A stretch of DNA of 64,000 nucleotides, taken from Gammaproteobacteria bacterium. Lineage in GTDB: Bacteria > Pseudomonadota > Gammaproteobacteria > Natronospirales > REEB76. The stretch lies in the NCBI GenBank assembly GCA_035279405.1, contig DATEHU010000033.1:202231-266230 (forward strand), in the 5' to 3' direction. Positions 18,473 to 26,615 of this stretch are shown here, piece after piece. A program made the translations under genes and the position numbers. Each line of letters starts with the position of its first letter. Within the stretch, counting starts at the first letter, position 1. Below the pieces are notes generated by a model. It searched no databases and was not told the DNA's origin. It saw only the letters and a list, made by a program, of their open reading frames with translations.

Positions 18473-19344
18473 GGCGGCGGTCCTTTGTAACCGGCCTCGC
18501 CGGGGCCGGGCGGCGTTGGCTGCGGCCCCGACAGCACCTGCTGCGGATTCTTGCGCAGGCTGGCGGCGAGCCGGCGGATCTCGTCCGAGGCGGCGGAAAT
18601 TCGGCTGAGCGTAGCGTTCAGCCGCGGCAGGGTTTCGGCATTGACTTGCTGGCCGGCCGCGCGCGCGGTGACCGTCAATTGATCAAGATTGGCCGTTAGC
18701 CGGTCGAGCTGCGCCAGCGTGGCCTGCATCTGGCCGGTAAGCGCGGGCAGGCGCCGGGTTTCGGCGTCGAGGTCGTTCGCCAGTCTGGTGAGCGCTATGC
18801 TGGCCGTGTCCGCCTGCGCCAGCAGGCGCGCCACGTGCGCGCGGTTATCGGTGTTCAGCAACTGATTGAGCGCGCCGAGCAGCGTCTGCAACTGGCCCAT
18901 GAGCTGCGGCGCGGTAGTGCCGAGTTCATCCAGCAGCGAGGCATGCAGGGGAATATGGGCCGGTGACTGCGCCGAGGTCGCGAGCAGCTCGCGGCTCGTG
19001 CCGCTGGTTTCCAGATCCAGCAGCGAGGCACCGGTCAGGCCCTGCAACCGGAACACCGCGTAGGTGTCGCGCGTCACCGGTATGCCGGCATCCACTTCGA
19101 TGTGGATCAGGATGCGGCGCGGATCGTCTGGATCAAAGCGCACGCTGTTCACGCGCCCCGCGGCCAGGCCGCGAAAAAACACCGTGGAGTGCGGAGCCAA
19201 GCCCGCCACACTGCCGGTGGTGGCGATGATGTAGGGTTTGGTCGCGACCCGCGTACCGGTGAGCCAGATGGCAGTGGCGACGATGGCCGCACCCAGTGCG
19301 AGGACGAAGATGCCGGTGATCAACGCATAAGCACGGTTATTCAT
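18469..19344 (-). CDS. MCE-domain protein (MlaD-like substrate-binding subunit)
   Basis: 291 aa from the ATG at 19344 (an upstream in-frame start is disfavoured because it lies within the preceding ATPase gene). One N-terminal membrane helix (YALITGIFVLALGAAIVATAIWL) precedes an MCE domain at about residues 40-120 (GSVAGLAPHSTVFFRGLAAGRVNSV...). A long helical C-terminal part rich in Leu and Thr (residues 130-270) follows, as in proteins that form hexameric rings in the periplasm. It overlaps both neighbours by 4-8 nt. Expected to shuttle phospholipids between inner and outer membranes with the ATPase and permease. Confidence 0.9.
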   Translation of the reverse strand: MNNRAYALITGIFVLALGAAIVATAIWLTGTRVATKPYIIATTGSVAGLAPHSTVFFRGLAAGRVNSVRFDPDDPRRILIHIEVDAGIPVTRDTYAVFRLQGLTGASLLDLETSGTSRELLATSAQSPAHIPLHASLLDELGTTAPQLMGQLQTLLGALNQLLNTDNRAHVARLLAQADTASIALTRLANDLDAETRRLPALTGQMQATLAQLDRLTANLDQLTVTARAAGQQVNAETLPRLNATLSRISAASDEIRRLAASLRKNPQQVLSGPQPTPPGPGEAGYKGPPP

Positions 19345-20119
19345 GCGCGGCCTCCGCAGCGGCGAACACCCGCCGGCCACGTGCGCCGTGGAAGAAACGG
19401 CGCACGTAAGGATGTTCGGACTGCAGCAGACTGTCGGGCGACCCCCAGGCGGCCAGTTGCGCGTCCACCAGCACCGCCACGTGATCGCACAGGTCGCGTA
19501 TCAGGTCGAGGTCGTGGGTGACCATGACCACGGTGAAGCCCAGCTCGTTGTGCAGCGCACCGAGCAGTTCGACGAAGTCCTGCGCGGTGATCGGATCCAG
19601 ACCGGAAGCCGGTTCATCCAGGAACAGCAGTTCGGGCTCCAGAGCCAGCGCGCGTGCCAACGCCACGCGCTTCACCATGCCGCCGGAAAGTTCCGACGGC
19701 AGACGCGCGGCCACGTCCGGCTCCAGGTCCACCATCGCCAATTTCAGGTACACCAGCTGGCGAATGAGCGTCTCGTCCGCCAGCCGCGATTCGCGCAGCG
19801 GGAACGCGATGTTGTCGAACACGTTGAGCGCGCTGAACAGCGCACCGTTCTGGAACAGGATGCCGCAGCGACGGTGCAATCGCGCGAGTTCCTCGGCACC
19901 CACGCGGTCAAGGCGTTCGTCAAACAACCACACCTGTCCCTCGCTGGGGCGCTGCAGGCCGATCATCTCGCGCAGCAGCGTGGTCTTGCCGCTACCAGAA
20001 CTGCCCGCGAGGCCCAGGATCTTGCCGCGGTACACGCACAAATTGATGTCGTGGTGCACCACCTGCGCGCCGAAGCGCGTGCCTACGTGTTCGAGACGCA
20101 CGACGCACTCGGCGTTCAC
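19337..20119 (-). CDS. ABC transporter ATPase, MlaF-like
   Basis: 260 aa cytoplasmic ATPase of the lipid transporter. Walker A reads GSSGSGKTT near residue 40, the signature motif ELSGGMVKRVALARA, and Walker B ELLFLDEPASGLDP; the H-loop His is in VMVTHDLD. The LSGGM-x-K-R-V signature is typical of MlaF/Ttg2A ATPases. It overlaps the permease gene by 4 nt at 20116-20119 and the MCE gene by 8 nt, consistent with a tightly coupled operon. Confidence 0.93.
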   Translation of the reverse strand: MNAECVVRLEHVGTRFGAQVVHHDINLCVYRGKILGLAGSSGSGKTTLLREMIGLQRPSEGQVWLFDERLDRVGAEELARLHRRCGILFQNGALFSALNVFDNIAFPLRESRLADETLIRQLVYLKLAMVDLEPDVAARLPSELSGGMVKRVALARALALEPELLFLDEPASGLDPITAQDFVELLGALHNELGFTVVMVTHDLDLIRDLCDHVAVLVDAQLAAWGSPDSLLQSEHPYVRRFFHGARGRRVFAAAEAAHE

Positions 20120-21249
20120 AGCAGCCCCGCGTGTTTGAAGATCACCGCGAAGATGCCATCGAGCACGATTACCACCGTGATCGCGGTCACCACCGAATTG
20201 GTGGTCTCGGCGCTCAGGCTCTCGGTGTTGGGCTTCACACGCAGCCCGTACTCGCAGGCGATGAGTGCGATCACCCAGCCGAACACCGCGCTCTTGCCGA
20301 TGCTCAGCCAGAAGCTCACCGGTGTCACCACGTGCGGCAGGCTGTAGAAAAAGTGCGCATAGCTGATGTCAAAAGCCGCATGCGCCGCCCACACTCCGCC
20401 AGCCAGCGCGACCACGTCGGTCCAGATCACCAGCAGCGGCATCACCAGCGTGAGCGCGATGATCTTGGGCAGCACCAGACGCAGGCTGTGCGAGATGCCC
20501 ATGGCGGAGAGCGCGTCCAGCTCCTCGGTGACACGCATCACGCCGAGTTCCGCGGTCATGGCCGAACCGGAGCGGCCCGCGACCAGCAGCGCGGTGAATA
20601 CTGGGCTCAGGTGGCGCACGATACTGAGGCCCAGGATATTGACGATGAAACCCTGCGCGCCGTAGGTCTGCAACGACAGGCCGCCCATGTAGCTCACCAC
20701 CACGCCGAGCAGCAGCCCGATGACGGTCATCACGCCAAGAGCGCGCGCGCCGGCGTTGTAAATAGTGCCGGAGATTTCCCGCCATGGGATACGCGAGGGA
20801 CGCGCGACCAGATAAGCCAAGTCCAGGATGAACTGGCCGATAAGGCTGATGAAGCTGGCGAGGTGGTCGGTCGCGGCGAAACCGACCGCAGCCAGCGTAT
20901 CCGCGAAGGCCGGACGCCGCACATGGTGCTCATCGGCCGTGGCCACGCGCCGTTCGGCCCAGCGCTGGAACAGCGCAGCATGCTGTGGCTGCACCTGCAG
21001 ATGCGCCGGCGGACGTCGCTCGTTGATCTGCCACAGTACGAACGCGCCCACGCTGTCCATGGCCTGGATGCGGGTCAAATCCCAGTGCACTTCGGGATCG
21101 CGCGCGTAAGGTCGCAGCTCGTCGCCGAGCAAATCGGCGCGGCGCGCCAGGCCGCGCAGAGTCCACTGGCCGGTGAGCGTCACTCGGGGCGCTTCACCGG
21201 CATCGCGCGCCACACGAAACGCGGGGATCGCGGATTCGCTGTTTGCCAA
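20116..21249 (-). CDS. MlaE-type permease with N-terminal STAS domain
   Basis: 377 aa, first gene of the operon. Residues 1-~100 look like a STAS domain (VTLTGQWTLRGL, then VHWDLTRIQAMDSVGAFVLW), the same fold as stand-alone MlaB. Residues ~130-377 are an MlaE permease with five hydrophobic helices and the conserved GLLLGVVVSYMGGLSLQTYGAQ and ELGVMRVTEELDALSAMGI segments. A fused STAS-permease architecture occurs in other proteobacteria. It may explain why no separate mlaB gene is present. Divergent from the DsrE-like gene. Confidence 0.92.
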   Translation of the reverse strand: MANSESAIPAFRVARDAGEAPRVTLTGQWTLRGLARRADLLGDELRPYARDPEVHWDLTRIQAMDSVGAFVLWQINERRPPAHLQVQPQHAALFQRWAERRVATADEHHVRRPAFADTLAAVGFAATDHLASFISLIGQFILDLAYLVARPSRIPWREISGTIYNAGARALGVMTVIGLLLGVVVSYMGGLSLQTYGAQGFIVNILGLSIVRHLSPVFTALLVAGRSGSAMTAELGVMRVTEELDALSAMGISHSLRLVLPKIIALTLVMPLLVIWTDVVALAGGVWAAHAAFDISYAHFFYSLPHVVTPVSFWLSIGKSAVFGWVIALIACEYGLRVKPNTESLSAETTNSVVTAITVVIVLDGIFAVIFKHAGLL

Positions 21250-21541
21250 GCGCCCCTCCAGTTGTGGACGGAATGCAGGCCGGCACCTCAGCCGACGGTG
21301 CGGCCCGCCGGTGGATGCGCCACGACAGCCGGCCGCGGGACCAAGAACACCAAGGCCCGCAAGACCTTGCCGCTCTCATGCCTTATGTCCACGCCACGTC
21401 GCGCCCGTGCCGAGAAATAAATTCGAGGCTGTGCACAGCATTCAATGCTCCGCATTATCATCTAAGCGCCCCTCAACGGGCCAACGGCCCGCACCGCCAC
21501 GCGGTGCGGCGCAAACAAAACAAACATCCAGGAGTCCAGCC
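21250..21541. other. Divergent intergenic region between mlaE-like and DsrE-like genes
   Basis: 292 bp without a convincing gene. It contains a 9-bp hairpin, CCGCACCGC (21489-21497) with GCGGTGCGG (21501-21509), followed by an A/C-rich leader and AGGAG 8 nt before the DsrE-like ATG. Promoters for both flanking operons must lie here, but no confident -10/-35 pair was found. Confidence 0.6.
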
Positions 21542-22096
21542 ATGCTCAAGCTTCGTTGGTTACTTGCTGTTTTACTTGGGGTTTTTCTGTCCTCCGCGGC
21601 ATTGGCATCCCCGCCTTCAGGCATGTGGCAAAACCCGGTCATCAAGGACGCCGGCGCCATGCACCCGCTCCCGAATGCTGCTTACCAGCCGGATAAGACC
21701 GCCATATACAAAGCCCTGTTCAGCATTACCCACGAGAGCAAAAACCCCAAGGAAATCAACGATGGCCTGGATCACGTGGCCCGGGCGGTAAACGTGTTCG
21801 CCTCGGCGGGTGTTCCGCTCGATCATCTAAAGTTCGTGGTCATCATCCACGGCGGCGCCACGCCCATTGTGCTGGACAACGCTCACTACAAAAAACAGTT
21901 TGGTGTAGACAACCCTAACCTCAAGGTCCTCAGCGAATTGAAAACTGCCGGGGTGGAGCTTGCAGTATGCGGCCAGGCTGTGGCCGGCGAAGATTACGAT
22001 TACAGTTGGGTGAATCCGGATGTGAAAATCGCGCTCTCGGCACTTTCCACCATCATCATCCTGCAACACGACGGCTACGCCCTGATGCCCATGTAG
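21542..22096 (+). CDS. Secreted DsrE/DsrF-like family protein
   Basis: 184 aa with a signal peptide (MLKLRWLLAVLLGVFLSSAALA). The mature part fits the DsrE fold: LKFVVIIHGGATPIVLDN, then LKVLSELKTAGVELAVCGQAV with the single Cys143, and a C-terminal LSTIIILQHDGYALMPM. Family members bind or relay sulfur through a cysteine; a periplasmic version next to a thiosulfate dehydrogenase-like cytochrome suggests a role in sulfur handling, which is inference. AGGAG precedes the ATG at 21542. The next gene starts 27 nt downstream on the same strand, so an operon is likely. Confidence 0.85.
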   Translation: MLKLRWLLAVLLGVFLSSAALASPPSGMWQNPVIKDAGAMHPLPNAAYQPDKTAIYKALFSITHESKNPKEINDGLDHVARAVNVFASAGVPLDHLKFVVIIHGGATPIVLDNAHYKKQFGVDNPNLKVLSELKTAGVELAVCGQAVAGEDYDYSWVNPDVKIALSALSTIIILQHDGYALMPM

Positions 22097-22123
22097 TACA
22101 GACGGCACGATGAGACGGACAAG

Positions 22124-23077
22124 ATGCTGCGGCGTTTCCGAACTTATCTGCTATTGAGCGCGGTGCTGCTGGCCACGCCCGCACTTCTGGCAGCGCCGCC
22201 GGATTATCTGCCGCCCTGGAATCCCCCGCCGTCAAACGGTGTGTCGTTCACGGTTCCGGAAATTGACAGCGTCGCGGATTTGCATGGCGATGTGGCGAAT
22301 CCCCAGCTCACGGTATTTTTCGCCGGTAATCAGTTCATGGTGGTGCATGATCTGGTGCGCGCGTTTCAGAAGCAATATCCTAAATACCGGCGTATCTTCG
22401 TGGAAACCCTGCCACCCGGTATTCTCGTCGAACAGATCCGCAAGGGCGCGCTCATCATGGGCAATCTGCGCATCGCCCTCAAACCGGATATTTACACCGC
22501 CGGCCGCGACCGTATTGTGGAATTGCAGCAGCACAGGCACTGGTTCAGCACCACTAAAGATTATGCCCGTAATCGTCTGACACTCATGGTCTATCGCGGC
22601 AATCCCAAGCACATCACCGGTCTCAAGGATTTGGGGCGTGCCGGCGTACGCGTGAGCATGCCGAATCCCCAATGGGAAGGCATCGCGCGCAGCATCGAAG
22701 CGCTGTATCGCAAAGCCGGCGGTGAGCCGCTGGTGCATGAAATCATGGCTGTAAAAGTGAAAAACGGCGAAACCTGGTTGACGCAGATCCACCATCGCCA
22801 GACGCCGCTGCGTATCCTGCGGCGTGAATCGGACGTCGGCCCGGTGTGGTACACAGAAGCCTATTTCCAGGAGCACATCCTGCACAACCCTGTCGAAAGC
22901 GTAAGCATCCCCATACAGGACAACATGCAGGTTACTTACACCGCCGGACTCATGCAGAATGCGCCGCATCCGCAGGCAGCGCGCGCGTTCCTGCAATTCC
23001 TGACCGAACCGGCAGCCCAGGCCATCTACCGGCATTACGGCTTCATGGCGCCGGATTCGCGCCTTCTGGCCCACTGA
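22124..23077 (+). CDS. Periplasmic substrate-binding protein (ModA/PBP-II-like)
   Basis: 317 aa with signal peptide MLRRFRTYLLLSAVLLATPALLA. The body resembles extracellular solute-binding proteins of the molybdate/sulfate type: LTVFFAGNQFMVVHDLVRAFQKQYP, a middle segment NRLTLMVYRGNPKHITGLKDLGRAGVRVSMPNPQWEGIA, and C-terminal NAPHPQAARAFLQFLTEPAAQAIYRHYGF, a hallmark of ModA-like proteins. There are no transporter permease or ATPase genes next to it. It may therefore serve as a stand-alone binding protein for the adjacent sulfur cluster. Ligand unknown; the oxyanion guess is inference. Confidence 0.8.
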   Translation: MLRRFRTYLLLSAVLLATPALLAAPPDYLPPWNPPPSNGVSFTVPEIDSVADLHGDVANPQLTVFFAGNQFMVVHDLVRAFQKQYPKYRRIFVETLPPGILVEQIRKGALIMGNLRIALKPDIYTAGRDRIVELQQHRHWFSTTKDYARNRLTLMVYRGNPKHITGLKDLGRAGVRVSMPNPQWEGIARSIEALYRKAGGEPLVHEIMAVKVKNGETWLTQIHHRQTPLRILRRESDVGPVWYTEAYFQEHILHNPVESVSIPIQDNMQVTYTAGLMQNAPHPQAARAFLQFLTEPAAQAIYRHYGFMAPDSRLLAH

Positions 23078-23085
23078 GTAAAGCC

Positions 23086-24552
23086 ATGCAACGCGCAGCG
23101 TGGTTATTGTTGATGGTGATGCCAGTCGTCGCCTGGTGCAGTCCGACACCGCCGCTGGCGCAAACTTGCGCCACCTGTCACGGCGTCCAGGGTCAGGGTG
23201 GCGAGATGTTTCCACGCATCGCCGGCCAGCCGGCCACTTATTTGCGGAATGAATTGCAGTTCTTCCGCAGTGGTGCGCGCCCCAATCCTATGATGCAGGT
23301 GGCAACCAAGGGGCTGAGCGATGCCGATATTGCTGCACTGGCGGCGTATTTCAGCCAACTCCATCCACCTTATACCCCAACCGCCGGCACACTGTCCGCG
23401 GCGGAGAGATTGCGTGGACAGCAACTTGTCACCACCGGCGATTGGCAACACGGCGTACCCGCGTGTGCGCGCTGTCACGGCCCGGATCTAGGCGGCGTCG
23501 CACCGCAGATTCCCGCCCTGGCAGGTCAGTCACCTCAATATATGGCTTCCACGCTGCGGCTTTATCAAGGCATGGATGTGAATGCGCCTCATTACTTCCC
23601 GGTTTTGATCATGAGCCGCGTAAGCAAGGGATTAAGCGATACTGACATTCAGGCGGTAACGGGGTATATCGCGCAACTCAAACCGAGTGAGAAACCACAG
23701 CCATCGCGGCCGGCACACGATCCAGCTTACAAGTTCACCGCGCAATCACCGGATGATTTCCAGCCACCGTCGGAATCCGCAGTTCCAGAAGGGCCGGACG
23801 GTGACATGATCTGGGAAGGTTTGCAGGTTTTTGAAAATACCCAGACCCATGCGCGCCAATATGTAGGCAATGCGCTGAACTGCTCCAATTGCCATCTGGA
23901 CAATGGCCGGCACGCAAACTCCGCGCCGATGTGGGCGGCGTATGTCGCCTATCCGAAATACCGTCGGAAAGAACAGCAGGTGAACACACTGGAAGAGCGC
24001 ATTCAGGGATGTTTTCGCTTCAGCATGAACGGCAGGCCGCCACCCGCAGACAGTCAGGATATGGTCGCGCTGGTGAGTTATTTCCACTGGCTCGCTACCG
24101 GTCTGCCGGTGGGTATCACCCCCAAGGGTGCGGGTTACCCGGAGTTACCCGCGCCACACGAGGCTCCGAGCATCGAACGCGGCGCGAGCGTGTACGCGAC
24201 AAACTGCGCGATGTGCCACGGCGCTGACGGCGAAGGGCTCAGCGCACGCGGTGCGCCAGTATTTCCGCCTTTATGGGGACCCTACTCATTCAACTGGGGC
24301 GCCGGCATGGAACGCATCAGTACGGCCGCGGCCTTCATCAAAGCCAACATGCCCTACGGTGCAGGTGAGACGCTGACCGGTCAACAAGCCTGGGATGTGG
24401 CCGCATTTGTGGTCAGCCATCCGCGTCCGCAGGATCCACGCTTTACCGGGAGCGTGGAGGCTACGCGCAAGCTTTATCACAGCCGCGACAGCTATTACGG
24501 CCGCGTGGTCCATGGGAAGCTATTAGGTGCGCCCGCAAATTCAGGAGAATGA
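23086..24552 (+). CDS. tsdBA: Four-haem c-type cytochrome: TsdB-TsdA-like thiosulfate dehydrogenase fusion
   Basis: 488 aa, exported (MQRAAWLLLMVMPVVAWC). Four haem motifs: CATCH 28-32, CARCH 127-131, CSNCH 266-270, CAMCH 374-378. Residues 20-200 look like a dihaem cytochrome c4 (TsdB-like), with possible Met ligands near 70 and 176. Residues 225-488 carry the TsdA fingerprint: CSNCHLDNGRHANSAPMWAA, YRRKEQQVNT, ERIQGCFRFSMNG with Cys309 as the expected haem ligand, and FIKANMP with Met422. TsdA couples two thiosulfates to tetrathionate in the periplasm; natural TsdBA fusions are known (Marichromatium purpuratum). The start ATG 23086 lies 8 nt after the preceding gene. Confidence 0.88.
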   Translation: MQRAAWLLLMVMPVVAWCSPTPPLAQTCATCHGVQGQGGEMFPRIAGQPATYLRNELQFFRSGARPNPMMQVATKGLSDADIAALAAYFSQLHPPYTPTAGTLSAAERLRGQQLVTTGDWQHGVPACARCHGPDLGGVAPQIPALAGQSPQYMASTLRLYQGMDVNAPHYFPVLIMSRVSKGLSDTDIQAVTGYIAQLKPSEKPQPSRPAHDPAYKFTAQSPDDFQPPSESAVPEGPDGDMIWEGLQVFENTQTHARQYVGNALNCSNCHLDNGRHANSAPMWAAYVAYPKYRRKEQQVNTLEERIQGCFRFSMNGRPPPADSQDMVALVSYFHWLATGLPVGITPKGAGYPELPAPHEAPSIERGASVYATNCAMCHGADGEGLSARGAPVFPPLWGPYSFNWGAGMERISTAAAFIKANMPYGAGETLTGQQAWDVAAFVVSHPRPQDPRFTGSVEATRKLYHSRDSYYGRVVHGKLLGAPANSGE

Positions 24553-24598
24553 TCACCGGAGACCGGCGGAATTTCGGTCACTCACGCAGCACGCAAAG

Positions 24599-24620
24599 AA
24601 ATGCCCCTGACGGGGCATTT
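24599..24620. terminator. Terminator between tsdBA and tRNA-Arg
   Basis: AAATGCCCC (24599-24607) pairs with GGGGCATTT (24612-24620), followed on the + strand by further T. On the minus strand it lies just past the tRNA 3' end with its own T-run, so it can stop both the tsdBA transcript and the tRNA transcript. Confidence 0.9.
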
Positions 24621-24626
24621 TTTGTC

Positions 24627-24703
24627 TGGCGCGCCTGGAGAGATTCGAACTCCCGACCCCCTGGTTCGTAGCCAGGTACTCTATCCAACTGAGCTACAGG
24701 CGC
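24627..24703 (-). tRNA. tRNA-Arg (anticodon ACG)
   Basis: 77 nt. Acceptor arms GCGCCTG (5') and CAGGCGC (3'), discriminator G, encoded CCA. D arm AGCTCAGTTGGATAGAGT, anticodon stem CCTGG/CCAGG with loop CTACGAA giving ACG (expected A34-to-inosine editing), T arm containing GTTCGAATC. It is transcribed leftward; partial copies of its 5' end lie upstream in tandem repeats. Confidence 0.97.
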
Positions 24704-24975
24704 AAACTCATTTAAAAACATCAGCGGTGGTACCCATCCATGGTGTTCCCGCCAGCCGCGACGTCCTGTCGCGTCGTTCGCCGGAACAAAGCATTGCTTT
24801 GCCTGAAAGCGCCGGCTCACCCAACTGAGCTACAGGCGCAAACTCATTTAAAAACATCAGCGGTCGTACCCATCCCTGGTATTCCCGCCAGCCGCGACGT
24901 CCTGTCGCGTCGTTCGCCGGGACGAAGCTTCGCTTCGTCTGAAACCCCCGGCTCACCCAACTGAGCTACAGGCGC
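24686..24975 (-). repeat. 136-bp tandem repeats, each containing the 5' end of tRNA-Arg
   Basis: The segment revcomp(CCAACTGAGCTACAGGCGC) recurs with right ends at 24703, 24839 and 24975, an exact 136-bp period. Two full units (24704-24839 and 24840-24975) share most of their sequence, including AAACTCATTTAAAAACATCAG and GCCAGCCGCGACGTCCTGTC. Each unit has two hairpins: CGCGAC/GTCGCG, and a second one that reads CAAAGC/GCTTTG in one unit and CGAAGC/GCTTCG in the other, so both sides of the base pairs changed together. On the tRNA strand the copied part retains a D-stem (GCTC...GAGC) but no anticodon arm. Confidence 0.9.
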
Positions 24976-25212
24976 GTGGGGGCGCAATTATCCGGGAGCC
25001 GTGACCGACGGTCAAGAAATCCTGAAAATTTGGGCAAAAATCGCGATGCTATCGGCCTGACGGCAAAAACTCCCGGTTCTTTCAAGCAAGGCAGGGTGAC
25101 CCGCTCGCAACGCTTGGGCTGTTGGCGACACATCGGAACCGGCGTCACCGCGCTGCGCCATGTGCTTGCCGGACGGCGTATTATTGATGCATGAATTAAC
25201 GGAGCCTGCAAC
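24976..25212. other. Intergenic region upstream of rhodanese gene
   Basis: 237 bp between the last tRNA-derived repeat and the rhodanese gene. No convincing gene or RNA was seen. CGGAG eight bases before the ATG at 25213 serves as ribosome binding site. The promoter of the tRNA/repeat transcript (leftward) should also be here, but no clear consensus was found. Confidence 0.5.
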
Positions 25213-25569
25213 ATGACCACTGCCGCTGAAATGGTCGCCAAAGCCAAAAGCAAGATTCACGAAGTTACGCCGCAGGATGTGGCATCAAAATTGGGCAAGG
25301 TCCTGATCGTGGACGTGCGTGAACCCGAGGAATACGCCGCCGGTCATATCCCGGGCGCCATTAACATTCCACGCGGTGTGCTGGAGTTCAGAATCAATCA
25401 GTACCCGGACCTGCAGGACCGCGACCGCGAGATCGTAATGCAGTGCCAGGGCGGCGGACGCTCGGCGCTCGCAACCGTGGCAATGCAGGACCTCGGCTTC
25501 AAGCACGTCGTAAACCTCGCCGGCGGGTTCGGCGCCTGGAACGCCGCCGGATTGCCCACCGAGCGCTGA
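25213..25569 (+). CDS. Rhodanese-like domain protein (cytoplasmic)
   Basis: 118 aa single-domain rhodanese, probably a sulfurtransferase or sulfur carrier. Family features: LIVDVREPEEYAAGHIPGAINIP, and the active-site loop MQCQGGGRSALA with catalytic Cys78. There is no signal peptide. The N-terminal 18 residues are a short helical extension. The CDF transporter gene starts 8 nt after its stop codon, so they are likely cotranscribed. Physiological donor and acceptor unknown. Confidence 0.92.
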   Translation: MTTAAEMVAKAKSKIHEVTPQDVASKLGKVLIVDVREPEEYAAGHIPGAINIPRGVLEFRINQYPDLQDRDREIVMQCQGGGRSALATVAMQDLGFKHVVNLAGGFGAWNAAGLPTER

Positions 25570-25577
25570 ACGCATTC

Positions 25578-26486
25578 ATGCACGTTCACACACCTGCGGC
25601 CCGTGCGCAGTCCGCCGTAGGTCAGCGTGCATTTGTGTATGCGTTGTTGCTGACCTTTGGCTTCGCCGCGGCCGAAGTCATCGCCGGCGTCTGGGCCAAT
25701 TCTCTCGCGTTGCTGGGTGACGCCGGGCACATGGCGACCGACGGCCTGGCGTTCGGCGTCGCGGCCTTGGCCGCCAGAATCGCGCTCAAGCCGGCCTCGG
25801 CACATCACAGTTACGGCCTGGGTCGTGCTGAAGTCATGGCCGCATTGTTCAACACCCTGTTCATGCTGGCAATCGTGGCCGCGATTGTGGTGGAAGCGCT
25901 GCTGCGCCTGCGCCAACCGCCGTCGGTACACGCGCCCGTAGTCATGCTGGTGGGGGCCATCGGACTGCTGATCAATTTCGGCATTTACCGCGTGCTGCAG
26001 CGCGGCGAGAGCAGTCTGAACATGCGCGCCAGTCTGCTGCACGTAATGGGGGACCTGCTCGGGTCGCTGGCCGCGCTGGTCAGCGGCGTAGTGATCTTTT
26101 TCAGTGGCTGGCTTTACATTGATCCGCTGCTGTCGCTGTTTATCGCCGCGCTGATCCTGATATCCAGCCTGCGGCTGCTGGGTGAAACCAGCCGTGTACT
26201 CCTCGAAGGCGTGCCGCGCGGATTGGACCTGACGGAGATCGGCCGCAGCATGGCGGGAGTGACCGGCGTGCGCTCGGTGCACGACCTGCACGTGTGGTCA
26301 CTGTCGTCGCGCGAGGTCTCGTTGTCGGCACATGTGGTGATTGACGACATGCGTGACTGGCAGGAGGTACTGGTGCGCATCCGCGAGCATTTGCAGCAGC
26401 GCTATGCAATCACCCACGCCACACTGCAACCGGAGCCGGAAGTATTGGCACGCGTCCCATTGCAAAACCTGGGGAAGCGCCCGTGA
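25578..26486 (+). CDS. Cation diffusion facilitator (Zn/Co/Cd exporter)
   Basis: 302 aa inner membrane proton-coupled divalent metal exporter. Six hydrophobic helices in residues 15-200. The two metal-site HxxxD motifs are present: His51/Asp55 in LGDAGHMATDGLAFG and His155/Asp159 in LLHVMGDLLGS, the His-containing form typical of zinc-preferring members (ZitB/CzcD group). A short cytoplasmic C-terminal domain carries DLHVWSLSSREVSLSAHVVI. The short N-terminal His cluster (MHVHT) is minimal. The start ATG at 25578 is chosen because it gives the normal N-terminus right after the rhodanese gene. Confidence 0.94.
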   Translation: MHVHTPAARAQSAVGQRAFVYALLLTFGFAAAEVIAGVWANSLALLGDAGHMATDGLAFGVAALAARIALKPASAHHSYGLGRAEVMAALFNTLFMLAIVAAIVVEALLRLRQPPSVHAPVVMLVGAIGLLINFGIYRVLQRGESSLNMRASLLHVMGDLLGSLAALVSGVVIFFSGWLYIDPLLSLFIAALILISSLRLLGETSRVLLEGVPRGLDLTEIGRSMAGVTGVRSVHDLHVWSLSSREVSLSAHVVIDDMRDWQEVLVRIREHLQQRYAITHATLQPEPEVLARVPLQNLGKRP

Positions 26487-26615
26487 ACCGCAGCCCGCAG
26501 GGCAGTTTTACTTAATCACCGCCTGCCGGTAACCTCCGCTGATATAGTATGCACACGTCTCTGCTTGCGCAGGGACGCAGTTGGCAAACATCACCATCTA
26601 TGGAAGGAGTATCCA

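Noticed and set aside
24578-24956. Two open frames coding for similar 74-82-residue proteins, containing VAQLDRVPGYEPGG
   Set aside because: They are translations across the tRNA-Arg gene and its upstream tandem repeats; this peptide is a well-known artefact of tRNA genes read as protein.
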